Assembly (NCBI RefSeq): GCF_045689245.1 | Contig: NZ_CP136865.1 | Coordinates: forward strand, 2,170,001 to 2,234,000 | Length of the DNA: 64,000 nt | Reading direction: 5' to 3' | Origin: Congregibacter brevis | Lineage (GTDB): Bacteria > Pseudomonadota > Gammaproteobacteria > Pseudomonadales > Halieaceae | In this document: in pieces, positions 34,922 to 43,239 of the stretch | Numbering within the stretch: the first letter of the stretch is position 1 | Layout of the letters: each line of letters starts with the position of its first letter | Notes under the pieces: generated by a model | Database searches by the model: none | The model's input: only the letters and a program-made list of their open reading frames with translations | What the model was told of the DNA's origin: nothing | Program-made: the position numbers and the translations under genes

Positions 34922-36247
34922 CTATGGAGCATCTGTGGTTGGGTGCTGCGATTCCAGTCGAGCGGCCAGCCGTTGGCTGACTACGTAAAACGCTGCCCCG
35001 GATACAACGATGCCCAGACAAATCATCGCTTCTATGGGGCGTTGCAACACGATGTACAGCAGAGTCCAGCCGGTGATTAACAGAAAAATAATTGGCGGTA
35101 AGGGGTAAAGCCAGGTTCGAAACGGCCGCGGTAAGTCAGGTTGGCGCCAGCGTAGTATGAATACGCCCATCACCGTGAAAAAGGTATTCAGCGCCATAGT
35201 CGCACCGGAGAACACGAGTATTCGATCGAAAGACGAAGACCACAGAAAGGCGAGAGCAACCGCTGCCTGCACGAGTACCGCCGTTGATGGGATCCCATCC
35301 TTGTTCACGCGGCCTAGCAGCGCGAACAGAGGGAAGTCCTCTCCGATACGGTGGAGTACGCGAGGTCCTGCCAGAATCATGGCGCTTACCGTTGATACCA
35401 GGAGGAGCGCCAAAAGGACCCCCATGATTGTGGCTCCTGCCTCACCGAAAGCGTAGCTTGCAGCGACGTATCCCACTTCGACCTTGCCGACCATGGCGTC
35501 CATGGGAGCCACGGACAGAAAAACGTAGTTGAGTAGTAGATAAGAAAGGCAAACTAAAGAGGTACTCGCAATCAGCACAATAGGTAAAGAACGCTGAGGA
35601 CGTTCGAGTTCACCGGTGATATAGGTCGCGGCATTCCAGCCGGAATAGGCATAGTTCACATAGATAAGCGATACCGCGAAGGCGCCAGAGAACAACAGCG
35701 CGCCGTCTCCGTGGACAGGGAGAAAGCGGGTTGACTGCCCTGAATCGTTAAACAGTAGCGCTAAGCCTGCAAAGCCAATGATTAATAGAATCTTCAGCAT
35801 AGTAAACAGGCTCTGTGTGCTGCCTGAGCTTTTATGGCTTCTGCTGTGCGCGAACGCGAGAACGACGACAAGTCCTGTTGCCAGCCAGATACTCGAGAGC
35901 TGCGGGAAAACGGCCGACAAATAACTACCAAAGGTCATAGCCGCCAAGGCGGTTGGCGCGGCAAAGCCCACGGTTGCCGAAACCCAGCCCGAGATGAAAC
36001 CCGCGCTGGGATGGTAGATCTCGCTGAGGAAGTTATATTCGCCGCCGGAGCGCGGCAGGGCAGCGCCGAGCTCAGCGTAAGACAGGGCGCCACAGAGCGC
36101 CGCGAGCCCACCCACCGCCCAAAGCGATAGCAAAACAGGTGCGGATTGAATTTCCACGAGCTGGAACCCAAGACTGGTGAATACGCCCGTGCCGATCATA
36201 TTGGCGATGACAATGGCGGCAGCTACTGAGGGGCGAAAACGGGTCAC
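34922..36247 (-). CDS. APC-superfamily amino acid permease
   Basis: A 441-residue inner-membrane transporter with about 12 hydrophobic segments. The first helix carries the APC substrate motif ANMIGTGVFTSLGF, and RSGGEYNFLSEIYHP and YAYSGWNAATYITGE are characteristic of amino acid/polyamine permeases, closest in style to the LAT-like group. Translation probably starts at a GTG at 36247 (VTRFRPSVAAAIVIA), because the longer frame would run toward the UbiA-like gene without family sequence. Substrate is unknown. Confidence 0.87.
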   Translation of the reverse strand: MTRFRPSVAAAIVIANMIGTGVFTSLGFQLVEIQSAPVLLSLWAVGGLAALCGALSYAELGAALPRSGGEYNFLSEIYHPSAGFISGWVSATVGFAAPTALAAMTFGSYLSAVFPQLSSIWLATGLVVVLAFAHSRSHKSSGSTQSLFTMLKILLIIGFAGLALLFNDSGQSTRFLPVHGDGALLFSGAFAVSLIYVNYAYSGWNAATYITGELERPQRSLPIVLIASTSLVCLSYLLLNYVFLSVAPMDAMVGKVEVGYVAASYAFGEAGATIMGVLLALLLVSTVSAMILAGPRVLHRIGEDFPLFALLGRVNKDGIPSTAVLVQAAVALAFLWSSSFDRILVFSGATMALNTFFTVMGVFILRWRQPDLPRPFRTWLYPLPPIIFLLITGWTLLYIVLQRPIEAMICLGIVVSGAAFYVVSQRLAARLESQHPTTDAP

Positions 36248-36293
36248 GGGGCATTGTTCCGCGAATGCTTCCGTGGTGCAACTTTCAAGGGCC

Positions 36294-37283
36294 CTATAGC
36301 CATACAGCGACCAGTAATGCCGCGATAAACAGGCTGGTAAATTGTCGTGTGTGACCAAAGGCGTGCGCTGAGAACCACAGCGGCCAAATTTGCTTCGGGT
36401 AGCTTTCCGGACGCTCAAGAGGTTTGGTGTGTTGCAGTGCTTTTAAGGCCCGTAAAAGCGCTGGAACGCTCAGCAGCACGACAGCCAAGATCCAGTGTTC
36501 CGTACCATTGGCGATCAGGACTGCACAGCCGATGTATTGCGATACCAGTAATCCCTGCGTTGCATAGCGCGCATTACGCTGGCCAAGCAGTACGGGAAGC
36601 GTTCTCACCCCTTTATCACGGTCCATTTCCAGCTTATCAATGTGTTTACCAAAGAGTACCGTTGTAGGGCCAATGCCGTATAAGAGACCCAGCCATGCAG
36701 CGGATGTACTCCATTCCCCGGTACTCACGTAGTAGCTGCCACCCACCATCAAGGGGCCCCAGACCAATAGCACCGCGGGCTCTCCAAGGCCGATGTACTT
36801 GAGCGGCCAAGTGTAAAAAAGTACGAAAAAGGCGCCTCCGAGCATCAGCGGCAAGGTTAGTCCTCCCCGTTCCGCGATTAGATAAACGCCAACGAGGAGG
36901 GCGGCGCCACCCGTGAAACCAATGTATACGAGGAACTGTTTACGACTCAGGAGGCCGTCTTCCAGCACATGAACCCCGTATTGATTTCGATAGTAATTGC
37001 CCGCATCGATGCCTTTCGCGGAATCGGTGAGATCATTGAGTAAGTTGTTCGTTGCATGGGCAAGCATCAGACCGAGCACGCACAGGAGCCACAGTCCCAA
37101 ATCACCCCTGCCGTCGCGCCATGCAAGTAAGCCACCCAGCGCCGCGGACATTAGAGTCATAAACAGCACTGAAGATCGCACGGCCAGAAGCCATCGAACG
37201 GGTAAGGCGAGCGTTTGCCATTGCCCCGGCTTCAGGCGAGGTACCGTGGTCACAGCCTGCCACCAGGTGGGGGACTCATTCAT
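36294..37283 (-). CDS. UbiA-family prenyltransferase
   Basis: A 329-residue integral membrane protein with eight or nine helices. The two Mg/diphosphate-binding aspartate motifs are NNLLNDLTDSAKGID and KHIDKLEMDRDKGVRTLP. UbiA enzymes attach isoprenoid chains to aromatic rings in the membrane. The second motif and overall length resemble MenA-type enzymes, but no menaquinone gene is adjacent, so the acceptor is left open. It is the first gene of the minus-strand operon and lies just left of the tRNA-Ala integration site. Confidence 0.85.
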   Translation of the reverse strand: MNESPTWWQAVTTVPRLKPGQWQTLALPVRWLLAVRSSVLFMTLMSAALGGLLAWRDGRGDLGLWLLCVLGLMLAHATNNLLNDLTDSAKGIDAGNYYRNQYGVHVLEDGLLSRKQFLVYIGFTGGAALLVGVYLIAERGGLTLPLMLGGAFFVLFYTWPLKYIGLGEPAVLLVWGPLMVGGSYYVSTGEWSTSAAWLGLLYGIGPTTVLFGKHIDKLEMDRDKGVRTLPVLLGQRNARYATQGLLVSQYIGCAVLIANGTEHWILAVVLLSVPALLRALKALQHTKPLERPESYPKQIWPLWFSAHAFGHTRQFTSLFIAALLVAVWL

Positions 37284-37480
37284 TTGTAGGAATTCTCCAG
37301 TGTGATTACCACAACTTAAGCGCTCTGGAAGTCGCGATTAGGCTGGTGAAAGTTTATCAGCTCACTGCCACTAATGGATTGAGGACCTAGCGCGATCTCG
37401 CAGATGAATTTCGTTGTCCATGATCGATCGTGGTCTCTTGAAATTACCGCCCACCCCTATTAGACTCGCGCCTCCTCTAT

Positions 37481-37553
37481 GGGGCCATAGCTCAGCTGGG
37501 AGAGCGCAACACTGGCAGTGTTGAGGTCGGCGGTTCGATCCCGCCTGGCTCCA
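37481..37553 (+). tRNA. tRNA-Ala (anticodon GGC), integration target
   Basis: The cloverleaf can be traced fully: acceptor GGGGCCA with TGGCTCC, including the G3-U70 identity pair of alanine tRNAs, D-stem GCTC/GAGC, anticodon stem CAACA/TGTTG with GGC at 37514-37516, T-stem GGCGG/CCGCC with loop TTCGATC, and discriminator A. The gene has no encoded CCA: the bases after the discriminator are CAA. The copy of the 3' end at the far end of the element does continue with CCA, so the 3' part here was supplied by the inserted element. Confidence 0.95.
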
Positions 37554-37554
37554 C
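37506..37554 (+). repeat. attL: left 49-bp direct repeat in tRNA-Ala
   Basis: The 49 bases from the base before the anticodon stem to one base past the discriminator are identical to 58209-58257. This is the classical footprint of a tyrosine integrase that uses the 3' half of a tRNA gene. Confidence 0.93.
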
Positions 37555-37619
37555 AAAATTACCGTTATATATCAGTATCTTGCGCTTTAGCGCGACCTCC
37601 GCACCCGCTTCGTTGCAGA

Positions 37620-37641
37620 ATTGGGTACCGCATTGGGTACT
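37620..37641 (+). repeat. Left pair of putative integrase arm sites
   Basis: ATTGGGTACC at 37620-37629 and ATTGGGTACT at 37632-37641 have a 12-bp start-to-start spacing. The same 10-mer occurs twice with identical spacing just inside the right end (58084 and 58096). Direct repeats at both ends of an integrated element are the expected layout of arm-type binding sites. Confidence 0.6.
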
Positions 37642-37726
37642 CACTGGGAGCACTCGGAAACCTGGCGCCCCCATCAAATAAGCAGTCATATTCTAAGCTG
37701 ATGTTACCCACCTTTGGAGCATCAGC

Positions 37727-38941
37727 ATGACCCGTCAAGAACTCTATGACCTCGTTTGGTCCAAACCCATGACGCATATCGCAAAAGACTTCGGGATGTC
37801 CGATCAGGGTGTCCGCAAGCATTGCGTTAAATCTGAAATCCCTACTCCACCGCTGGGCTATTGGGCAAAGATAGCGCACGGGAAGAAGGTGCCCAGGCCC
37901 AAGCTACCAACAAAGGATTTGTCTGCTGACGCGGAAGTGCGGCTGTCTCCCAGAGCTGAGAAGTACCGGACCGATTCTGGCTATGACCTTCAGAAGATGG
38001 CCGAAGCAAACGCAGAGCTGCAGGGGTTGTGTACTGTTCCGGAAGAGCTCTCAGAGAAACCTCCGGCCGTGGTCAAGCAGTTCAGGGCACTGATGCGCCA
38101 GGCAAGGACCACCAGTAACGGCTTCAAGGAAGTCGGCGACAGTTACAAGCCCAAAATTCTTGTCGGTAAGGACAGCGTTGATCGCGTCAGTCGGATTCTC
38201 TGCACGCTGAGCACTGTGGCCGAGTCACTGTCGCACCAACTTGTGCTGGAAGATGGGAACCTATTCTGGCTCGCTGATGATGAGCGCCTGCTCCTCAAGA
38301 TCAAAGAGGCGAACGGCAAGACTCCGCATGAACCTACCAAGGCCGAGTTGAAGGAGCAGGAACGGCGGGAGGGCTCTGACTGGTACTCTCCCAACAGAAA
38401 AGCGTACCCGATGTGGGACTACTTTCCGTCAGGGCGCCTGTCCATGGCGCTCTCAGATACCGTTGGTTACGGGTGGGGTAGGGACAAGATAGAACGTCGC
38501 TGGCGAGATACAAAGGCACGTACACTCGAGTCGCGCTTGCCGGAAGTGGTTCTATGGCTCGAAGAAGCGGTGCCATTGGTCAGAACCAAACGGTTAGAGG
38601 CTGAACGGCAAGCCCGTGAAGAGGCAGAGCGTCAGGAACGAGCGCGACAGCAGCGGGAACGCCGGCGTATGGCCGAAGAGCTGGAGAAGGCAATCTGCGA
38701 GATGGCCGAGACCAATCAGCGTAGGCAGCGGGTGCTCGCACTGGCCGAAATTCTGCAGGTTGAGCAAGATTCAGATCCACGGTTATTGAATGAGGTAGTA
38801 GCATATGCAGATGTTCTGCGTATGCAGCTTTGCGAGCGGCGACTGGCGGATGAGGCAATCTTGGCAGGCGCCCAGTCTGAATCAGGGGGCCTAATTAGTG
38901 CGCTGACCGAAAGCCTTCCGGAGCGCTGTTATGGTTGGTGA
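37727..38941 (+). CDS. Island protein with HTH-like N-terminus and C-terminal coiled coil
   Basis: A 404-residue soluble protein. Residues 1-50 (LYDLVWSKPMTHIAKDFGMS, then DQGVRKHCVKSEIPTPPLGYW) read as a helix-turn-helix-like module; this N-terminus recurs in proteins of genomic islands, which I recognise as a pattern but without known function. A highly charged coiled coil follows (about residues 288-335, rich in Arg, Glu and Gln). GGAG lies seven bases before the ATG. It is the first island gene after attL. Role in defence or element control is only suggested by location. Confidence 0.7.
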   Translation: MTRQELYDLVWSKPMTHIAKDFGMSDQGVRKHCVKSEIPTPPLGYWAKIAHGKKVPRPKLPTKDLSADAEVRLSPRAEKYRTDSGYDLQKMAEANAELQGLCTVPEELSEKPPAVVKQFRALMRQARTTSNGFKEVGDSYKPKILVGKDSVDRVSRILCTLSTVAESLSHQLVLEDGNLFWLADDERLLLKIKEANGKTPHEPTKAELKEQERREGSDWYSPNRKAYPMWDYFPSGRLSMALSDTVGYGWGRDKIERRWRDTKARTLESRLPEVVLWLEEAVPLVRTKRLEAERQAREEAERQERARQQRERRRMAEELEKAICEMAETNQRRQRVLALAEILQVEQDSDPRLLNEVVAYADVLRMQLCERRLADEAILAGAQSESGGLISALTESLPERCYGW

Positions 38942-39031
38942 TAAGGGGCCTTCGGTTAGCCCTTCTATTGCGCGAGGGCCGGATAGCAAGTCCGACCGCA
39001 CGGCGGCTTCTGCTGAAAATCGTCAAAGTAA

Positions 39032-39061
39032 GCATCCGCATCCGCATCCGCATCCGCATCC
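39032..39061 (+). repeat. Hexanucleotide tandem repeat GCATCC x5
   Basis: Five perfect GCATCC units sit in the non-coding gap between the HTH-like gene and the CoiA-like gene. The 288-base gap (38942-39229) otherwise shows no gene. Confidence 0.85.
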
Positions 39062-39229
39062 GCTAGTGTAGAGAGTTTGAGAAGTCGGACACTGATCGTC
39101 GTTAGTGCGGCGGTCCGAGGTGGCGCCATCGTGAATACTGGCGTGTCGCTTTACGGTACCTGTTGATTCGTACAGCGTGGCCTTAGTTGGGTGACGTCGT
39201 AAGCTGGCTTTTTATGCTGGGAATCAAAA

Positions 39230-40138
39230 ATGGTGATTGGCAACAAAATTCCGTTTGGACTCCGTCACGGCGTCCTGGTCGGAGTAAATGAGGTTGAGTC
39301 AGGCCTACGATGCGGGTGTGTCTGCCCCGCTTGCGGGCGTGATTTGCAGGCGAGGAAAGGTCGTCAGGTCTCCCACTACTTTGCTCACAACCCCTCGGAA
39401 GAGGGGGTTCGATGTGAGTCTGCCCTCGAAACAGCCATTCACCTAATGGCAAAGCAAGTAATAGGCGAGGCGAAAGCGATCTCTCTGCCCGAGCTTTCCG
39501 TCAAAGAGTTGCAGTACGATTTCTCTCAGAGACGTCATGCGATGGCAGAAGTAGTAGTCGAAGAAAGGCAGTTGGTCTTTGATGACATTGATATCGAAAG
39601 GCAGCTCGATGACCTCCGTCCGGATCTTATTGGCTATGTCGACGGCAATCCGGTCGTCATAGAGATCTACGTCTCACACAAATGCGATCGAGGGAAGGTA
39701 ACGAAGTTGCGTGACAGGGGGCTGCGCGCGGTGGAAGTCGATCTCTCGAACGTCAGGTATACGGTCACAAAACAAGAGCTCGAAAAGCTTTTGCTCGTTG
39801 AGACTGAGAACAAGAAGTGGCTATCGCACCCCGAAGCTCCAGCAGTAAAGCAGAGACTCCGATCCTCGCTCAGGGAAAAAGTAAAGAGAGCCAATGAGAG
39901 CATTCAGCAAACGTCTTCACGCAACCAAAACCCGCGGTCCGCAATGTCCCGTCACGTTCAGCCACGGCGCCCGAAAGCCGCGCCGACCCCAAAACCAGTC
40001 AAGGAGTACCCGAGCCGGATTTTTTTCTGCAAAGAGTGCCGTCATCAGTTTTCTATGATGAGCACAGAAGCGCTGAACACGCTTGTTACGGTTACCTGTA
40101 CCGCCTGTGGAGCTGATGTCTCCACTCGTCGTGTTTGA
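39230..40138 (+). CDS. CoiA-like nuclease-domain protein with zinc-ribbon ends
   Basis: A 302-residue protein. Residues 20-45 form a CoiA-type zinc segment (CVCPACGRDLQARKG, then VSHYFAH). Next come a helix (ETAIHLMAKQVI) and a PD-(D/E)xK-like nuclease core (LRPDLIGYVDGNPVVIEIYV). The C-terminus carries a second zinc ribbon with two CxxC pairs (FFCKECRHQ and CTACGADV) after a basic linker. CoiA is a competence protein, but this kind is common in islands beside restriction genes, where a role against foreign DNA is plausible. GGGA precedes the ATG. Confidence 0.75.
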   Translation: MVIGNKIPFGLRHGVLVGVNEVESGLRCGCVCPACGRDLQARKGRQVSHYFAHNPSEEGVRCESALETAIHLMAKQVIGEAKAISLPELSVKELQYDFSQRRHAMAEVVVEERQLVFDDIDIERQLDDLRPDLIGYVDGNPVVIEIYVSHKCDRGKVTKLRDRGLRAVEVDLSNVRYTVTKQELEKLLLVETENKKWLSHPEAPAVKQRLRSSLREKVKRANESIQQTSSRNQNPRSAMSRHVQPRRPKAAPTPKPVKEYPSRIFFCKECRHQFSMMSTEALNTLVTVTCTACGADVSTRRV

Positions 40139-40446
40139 ACTTGGGCCTAGTAAAGCCGCAAACAACGCATAGCGTGCAAACCAGTAACGCGCACGGGTCG
40201 TTGATAGCTGATCTGTGAGAGTTACCAAGAGTGCTGCTGGTGTTGGTATTGTCACTTTAGCTATCAACGGTAAGTCCATTTACTCTTTTTAGGTTGTAAG
40301 ATATCGCTAAGTACGGACTACTGATGCAATGGCGGTAACGGTGGCCCTTTGCCAAGTGTTGCGAGTAGGACTAGTTGTCTGCGTAGCCATGATGTGGATG
40401 GTAGGCGACGACCTTGATTGAAAGATAATAGTTTTCACGGGACCTC
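40139..40446. other. Non-coding stretch before hsdM
   Basis: About 308 bases upstream of the restriction operon. No ORF with gene-like features is seen on either strand. It should hold the hsd promoter, but no clear -35/-10 pair stands out. Confidence 0.6.
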
Positions 40447-42015
40447 ATGACCGAAGATCACAAGAAACAACTCCAAACTCAACTCTGGAATATCGCAAAC
40501 ACCCTGCGCGGTAAGATGGGGGCTGACGAGTTTCGCGACTACATCCTTGGGTTTATCTTTTATAAATATCTGTCAGAACGAATGGGGTTGTTTGCCGATG
40601 AGATTCTGGCTAATGACGGCATAACCTTTGATCAGGTTGATGAGGCCAGCGCAGACGGGCAGGAGATGCTTCAGGCCATCCAAGAGAATTCTGTAGAACG
40701 GCTTGGCTATTTTCTAAAACCCTCAGAACTGTTTACCAAGATCGCGGCAAAGGGTGCTCAGAAGTCAGACAACTTCATACTGGAAGATCTCGGCGTCATC
40801 CTGAAGCACATTGAGTCCAGCACGATGGGTCATGCCAGTGAGGATGATTTTGAGGGGCTCTTTGAAGATCTGGATCTGGGCTCGACCAGGCTGGGAAAGT
40901 CCGAGAACCAAAAGAACGAATTGATCGCCAAGGTGCTAGTGCATCTTGATCAGATTGATTTCCGGCTAGAAGACACAGAGGCCGATGTACTAGGCGATGC
41001 TTATGAGTACCTGATCGGGCAGTTCGCGAGCGGTGCCGGTAAGAAGGCGGGGGAGTTCTACACCCCACAAGAGGTCAGTACGATCCTCGCGAAGATCGTG
41101 ACTACCGGAAAGACAAGCCTCAAGAGCGTGTATGACCCTACTTGTGGGTCTGGTTCATTGTTACTGCGCGTAGCTAAAGAGGTGAAGGAGGTAGGCGGCT
41201 TCTATGGCCAGGAGATGAATTCCACCACCTATAACCTAGGCCGGATGAACATGATCCTGCATGGGGTGCACTACCAACGTTTTGACCTTAAGAATGAAGA
41301 CACCCTAGAGAATCCAGCCCCAGAGCATGCCGATTTGCGCTTTGATGCCATCGTGGCCAATCCGCCGTTTTCAGCAAAGTGGTCAGCGAGCGCTATCCAT
41401 GAAAATGACGATCGTTTTAGTGCTTATGGAAAATTGGCCCCCAAGACCAAGGCGGACTTTGCGTTTGTGCAACACATGGCGCATCACCTTGATAGTGGTG
41501 CCACCATGGCCTGTGTGTTGCCGCATGGGGTACTTTTCAGGGGAGCTGCTGAAGGCCACATTCGTCGCTACCTGATTGAGGGCTGTAATTGGCTGGATGC
41601 TGTTATTGGACTGCCTGCCAACATTTTTTATGGAACTAGTATTCCAACTTGCATCCTGGTGCTAAAGAAGCAGCGGGAGAACCCCGACGACATCCTGTTT
41701 ATTGATGCTAGCCAAGGTTTTGAAAAAGTAGGTAATCAGAACCAGCTGCGGCCTGAGCACATTGAGCAGATCGTTAGCACCTACCGGCAGCGCGAGAGCA
41801 TTGACAAGTTCAGTTACGTCGCAGCACTGAGTGAAGTTAAGGAGAACGACTACAACCTCAACATACCGCGCTATGTGGATACGTTTGAGGAAGAGGAGCC
41901 GGTTGATTTGGCGGAAGTGTCGGCGAGACTGGTAGCGCTAGAGAGCGAGATGGGTGCGAACGATCAGCTCATTGCGGGTTTTTGTGATGAGCTTGGCATT
42001 AAGGTGCCATTCTAA
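40447..42015 (+). CDS. hsdM: Type I restriction-modification DNA methyltransferase subunit HsdM
   Basis: A 522-residue N6-adenine methyltransferase subunit. The N-terminal HsdM helical domain (QLWNIANTLRGKMGADEFRDY) precedes the SAM-binding motif YDPTCGSGSLLL (about 229-240) and the catalytic NPPF at 305-308. GEFYTPQEVS is the family signature. With HsdS it modifies host DNA, and with HsdR it forms the restriction complex. The three subunits are adjacent and tightly spaced, with no frameshift in hsdM. Confidence 0.95.
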   Translation: MTEDHKKQLQTQLWNIANTLRGKMGADEFRDYILGFIFYKYLSERMGLFADEILANDGITFDQVDEASADGQEMLQAIQENSVERLGYFLKPSELFTKIAAKGAQKSDNFILEDLGVILKHIESSTMGHASEDDFEGLFEDLDLGSTRLGKSENQKNELIAKVLVHLDQIDFRLEDTEADVLGDAYEYLIGQFASGAGKKAGEFYTPQEVSTILAKIVTTGKTSLKSVYDPTCGSGSLLLRVAKEVKEVGGFYGQEMNSTTYNLGRMNMILHGVHYQRFDLKNEDTLENPAPEHADLRFDAIVANPPFSAKWSASAIHENDDRFSAYGKLAPKTKADFAFVQHMAHHLDSGATMACVLPHGVLFRGAAEGHIRRYLIEGCNWLDAVIGLPANIFYGTSIPTCILVLKKQRENPDDILFIDASQGFEKVGNQNQLRPEHIEQIVSTYRQRESIDKFSYVAALSEVKENDYNLNIPRYVDTFEEEEPVDLAEVSARLVALESEMGANDQLIAGFCDELGIKVPF

Positions 42016-42018
42016 ATT

Positions 42019-43239
42019 ATGAATTTTTCAGAGAAAGTTCCGAAACTCCGTTTTCCTGAGCACACCACGGAATATATAACTAAACCATTAGCGCAAGTGT
42101 TTTCAAACACTGGTGGTACGTCTCTTGAGGACCAAGTGTCCGTGAGCGGTACACACAAGTTTATCTCCATCGGCAACTACTCAAAGGATGGCAACTACAT
42201 TGACAATTCTCAGCGCATCCCGCTGAACGATAAGACGCGCGCAAAGCTTTTGAATAAAGGCGATCTCGTGATGGTCTTAAACGACAAGACAAAGACTGGT
42301 GACATCATCGGTTCGTCTATTCTTATTGAGAGTAACGACGCGTACATCTATAACCAACGGAGTGAGAAGTTGGTCTTACGCCGAGAAGAATTCAGCTCAA
42401 AGTACTGCTGGTTTCTGCTGAACACTCCTAAACAAAGGAAAGACGTGTTCAAAATATCGCAAGGCGGGACACAAATTTATGTAAACTTCTCTGCCGTTAA
42501 AACCCTTAGTATTTCCTTCCCTACCCTTCCCGAACAACAAAAAATAGCGGACTTCCTGACCTCCATTGACAAGCGCACCGCGCAATTGACTGAAAAGAAG
42601 GCCCTGCTGGAGGATTACAAGAAAGGCGTGATGCAGCAGATTTTTTCCCAGGCCACCCGCTTCAAAGATGACAATGGCGATGACTTTCCTGATTGGGAGG
42701 AGAAGACGTTGGGGGGGGTTGGGAAGATCACAACGGGTAAAACCCCAAGCACCTCAGATGATACCGCATGGGTCGGTGACACAATGTTCGTTACGCCGTC
42801 TGACATTGGGGAGGATACTAAGTTTCAGTACAAGACGTCGCGTCACGTAAACGGCGAGAAACTCAGGCTCATTCCGAAGGGCAGCCTTATGTTTACTTGC
42901 ATAGCTTCAGTGGGAAAAATGAGCATTGCCACTAAACCGTGCATCACAAATCAACAGATCAACTCAGTGTCGGTCGGTTCGGGGTTCCTTTTCGAATATG
43001 TGTATTACGCATTACGAAATTTGACGCCGAGAATTAAGGCTACGCAGGCAAATACGACTCTCCCCATTATTAATAAAACAGAGTTCTCAAAGGTTGCCCT
43101 CTCTTTCCCATCTCTTCCCGAACAAACCAAGATCGCCAACTTTCTCTCCGCCATTGACCGCAAGTTAGACACCGTCACCTCCCAGATCACCGAGACCCAA
43201 TCTTTCAAGCGCGGCTTACTCCAACAAATGTTTGTATGA
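42019..43239 (+). CDS. hsdS: Type I restriction specificity subunit HsdS
   Basis: A 406-residue subunit with the expected two target-recognition domains. Each is followed by a conserved helix (LPEQQKIADFLTSIDKRT near residue 172, and LPEQTKIANFLSAIDRKLD near residue 370). The second domain starts after DDFPDWEEKTLGGVGKITTG. A run of eight G at 42711-42718 lies exactly at this junction (codons about 231-233). Slippage there would leave a half-subunit ending after the first conserved helix. The gene starts 3 bases after hsdM and overlaps hsdR by 4. Confidence 0.93.
   Translation: MNFSEKVPKLRFPEHTTEYITKPLAQVFSNTGGTSLEDQVSVSGTHKFISIGNYSKDGNYIDNSQRIPLNDKTRAKLLNKGDLVMVLNDKTKTGDIIGSSILIESNDAYIYNQRSEKLVLRREEFSSKYCWFLLNTPKQRKDVFKISQGGTQIYVNFSAVKTLSISFPTLPEQQKIADFLTSIDKRTAQLTEKKALLEDYKKGVMQQIFSQATRFKDDNGDDFPDWEEKTLGGVGKITTGKTPSTSDDTAWVGDTMFVTPSDIGEDTKFQYKTSRHVNGEKLRLIPKGSLMFTCIASVGKMSIATKPCITNQQINSVSVGSGFLFEYVYYALRNLTPRIKATQANTTLPIINKTEFSKVALSFPSLPEQTKIANFLSAIDRKLDTVTSQITETQSFKRGLLQQMFV

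Noticed and set aside
37371..37689. Minus-strand ORFs over the tRNA-Ala gene containing GGIEPPTSTLPVL
   Set aside because: This is a well-known spurious translation of tRNA sequence antisense; the same string occurs at 58069-58260 over attR.
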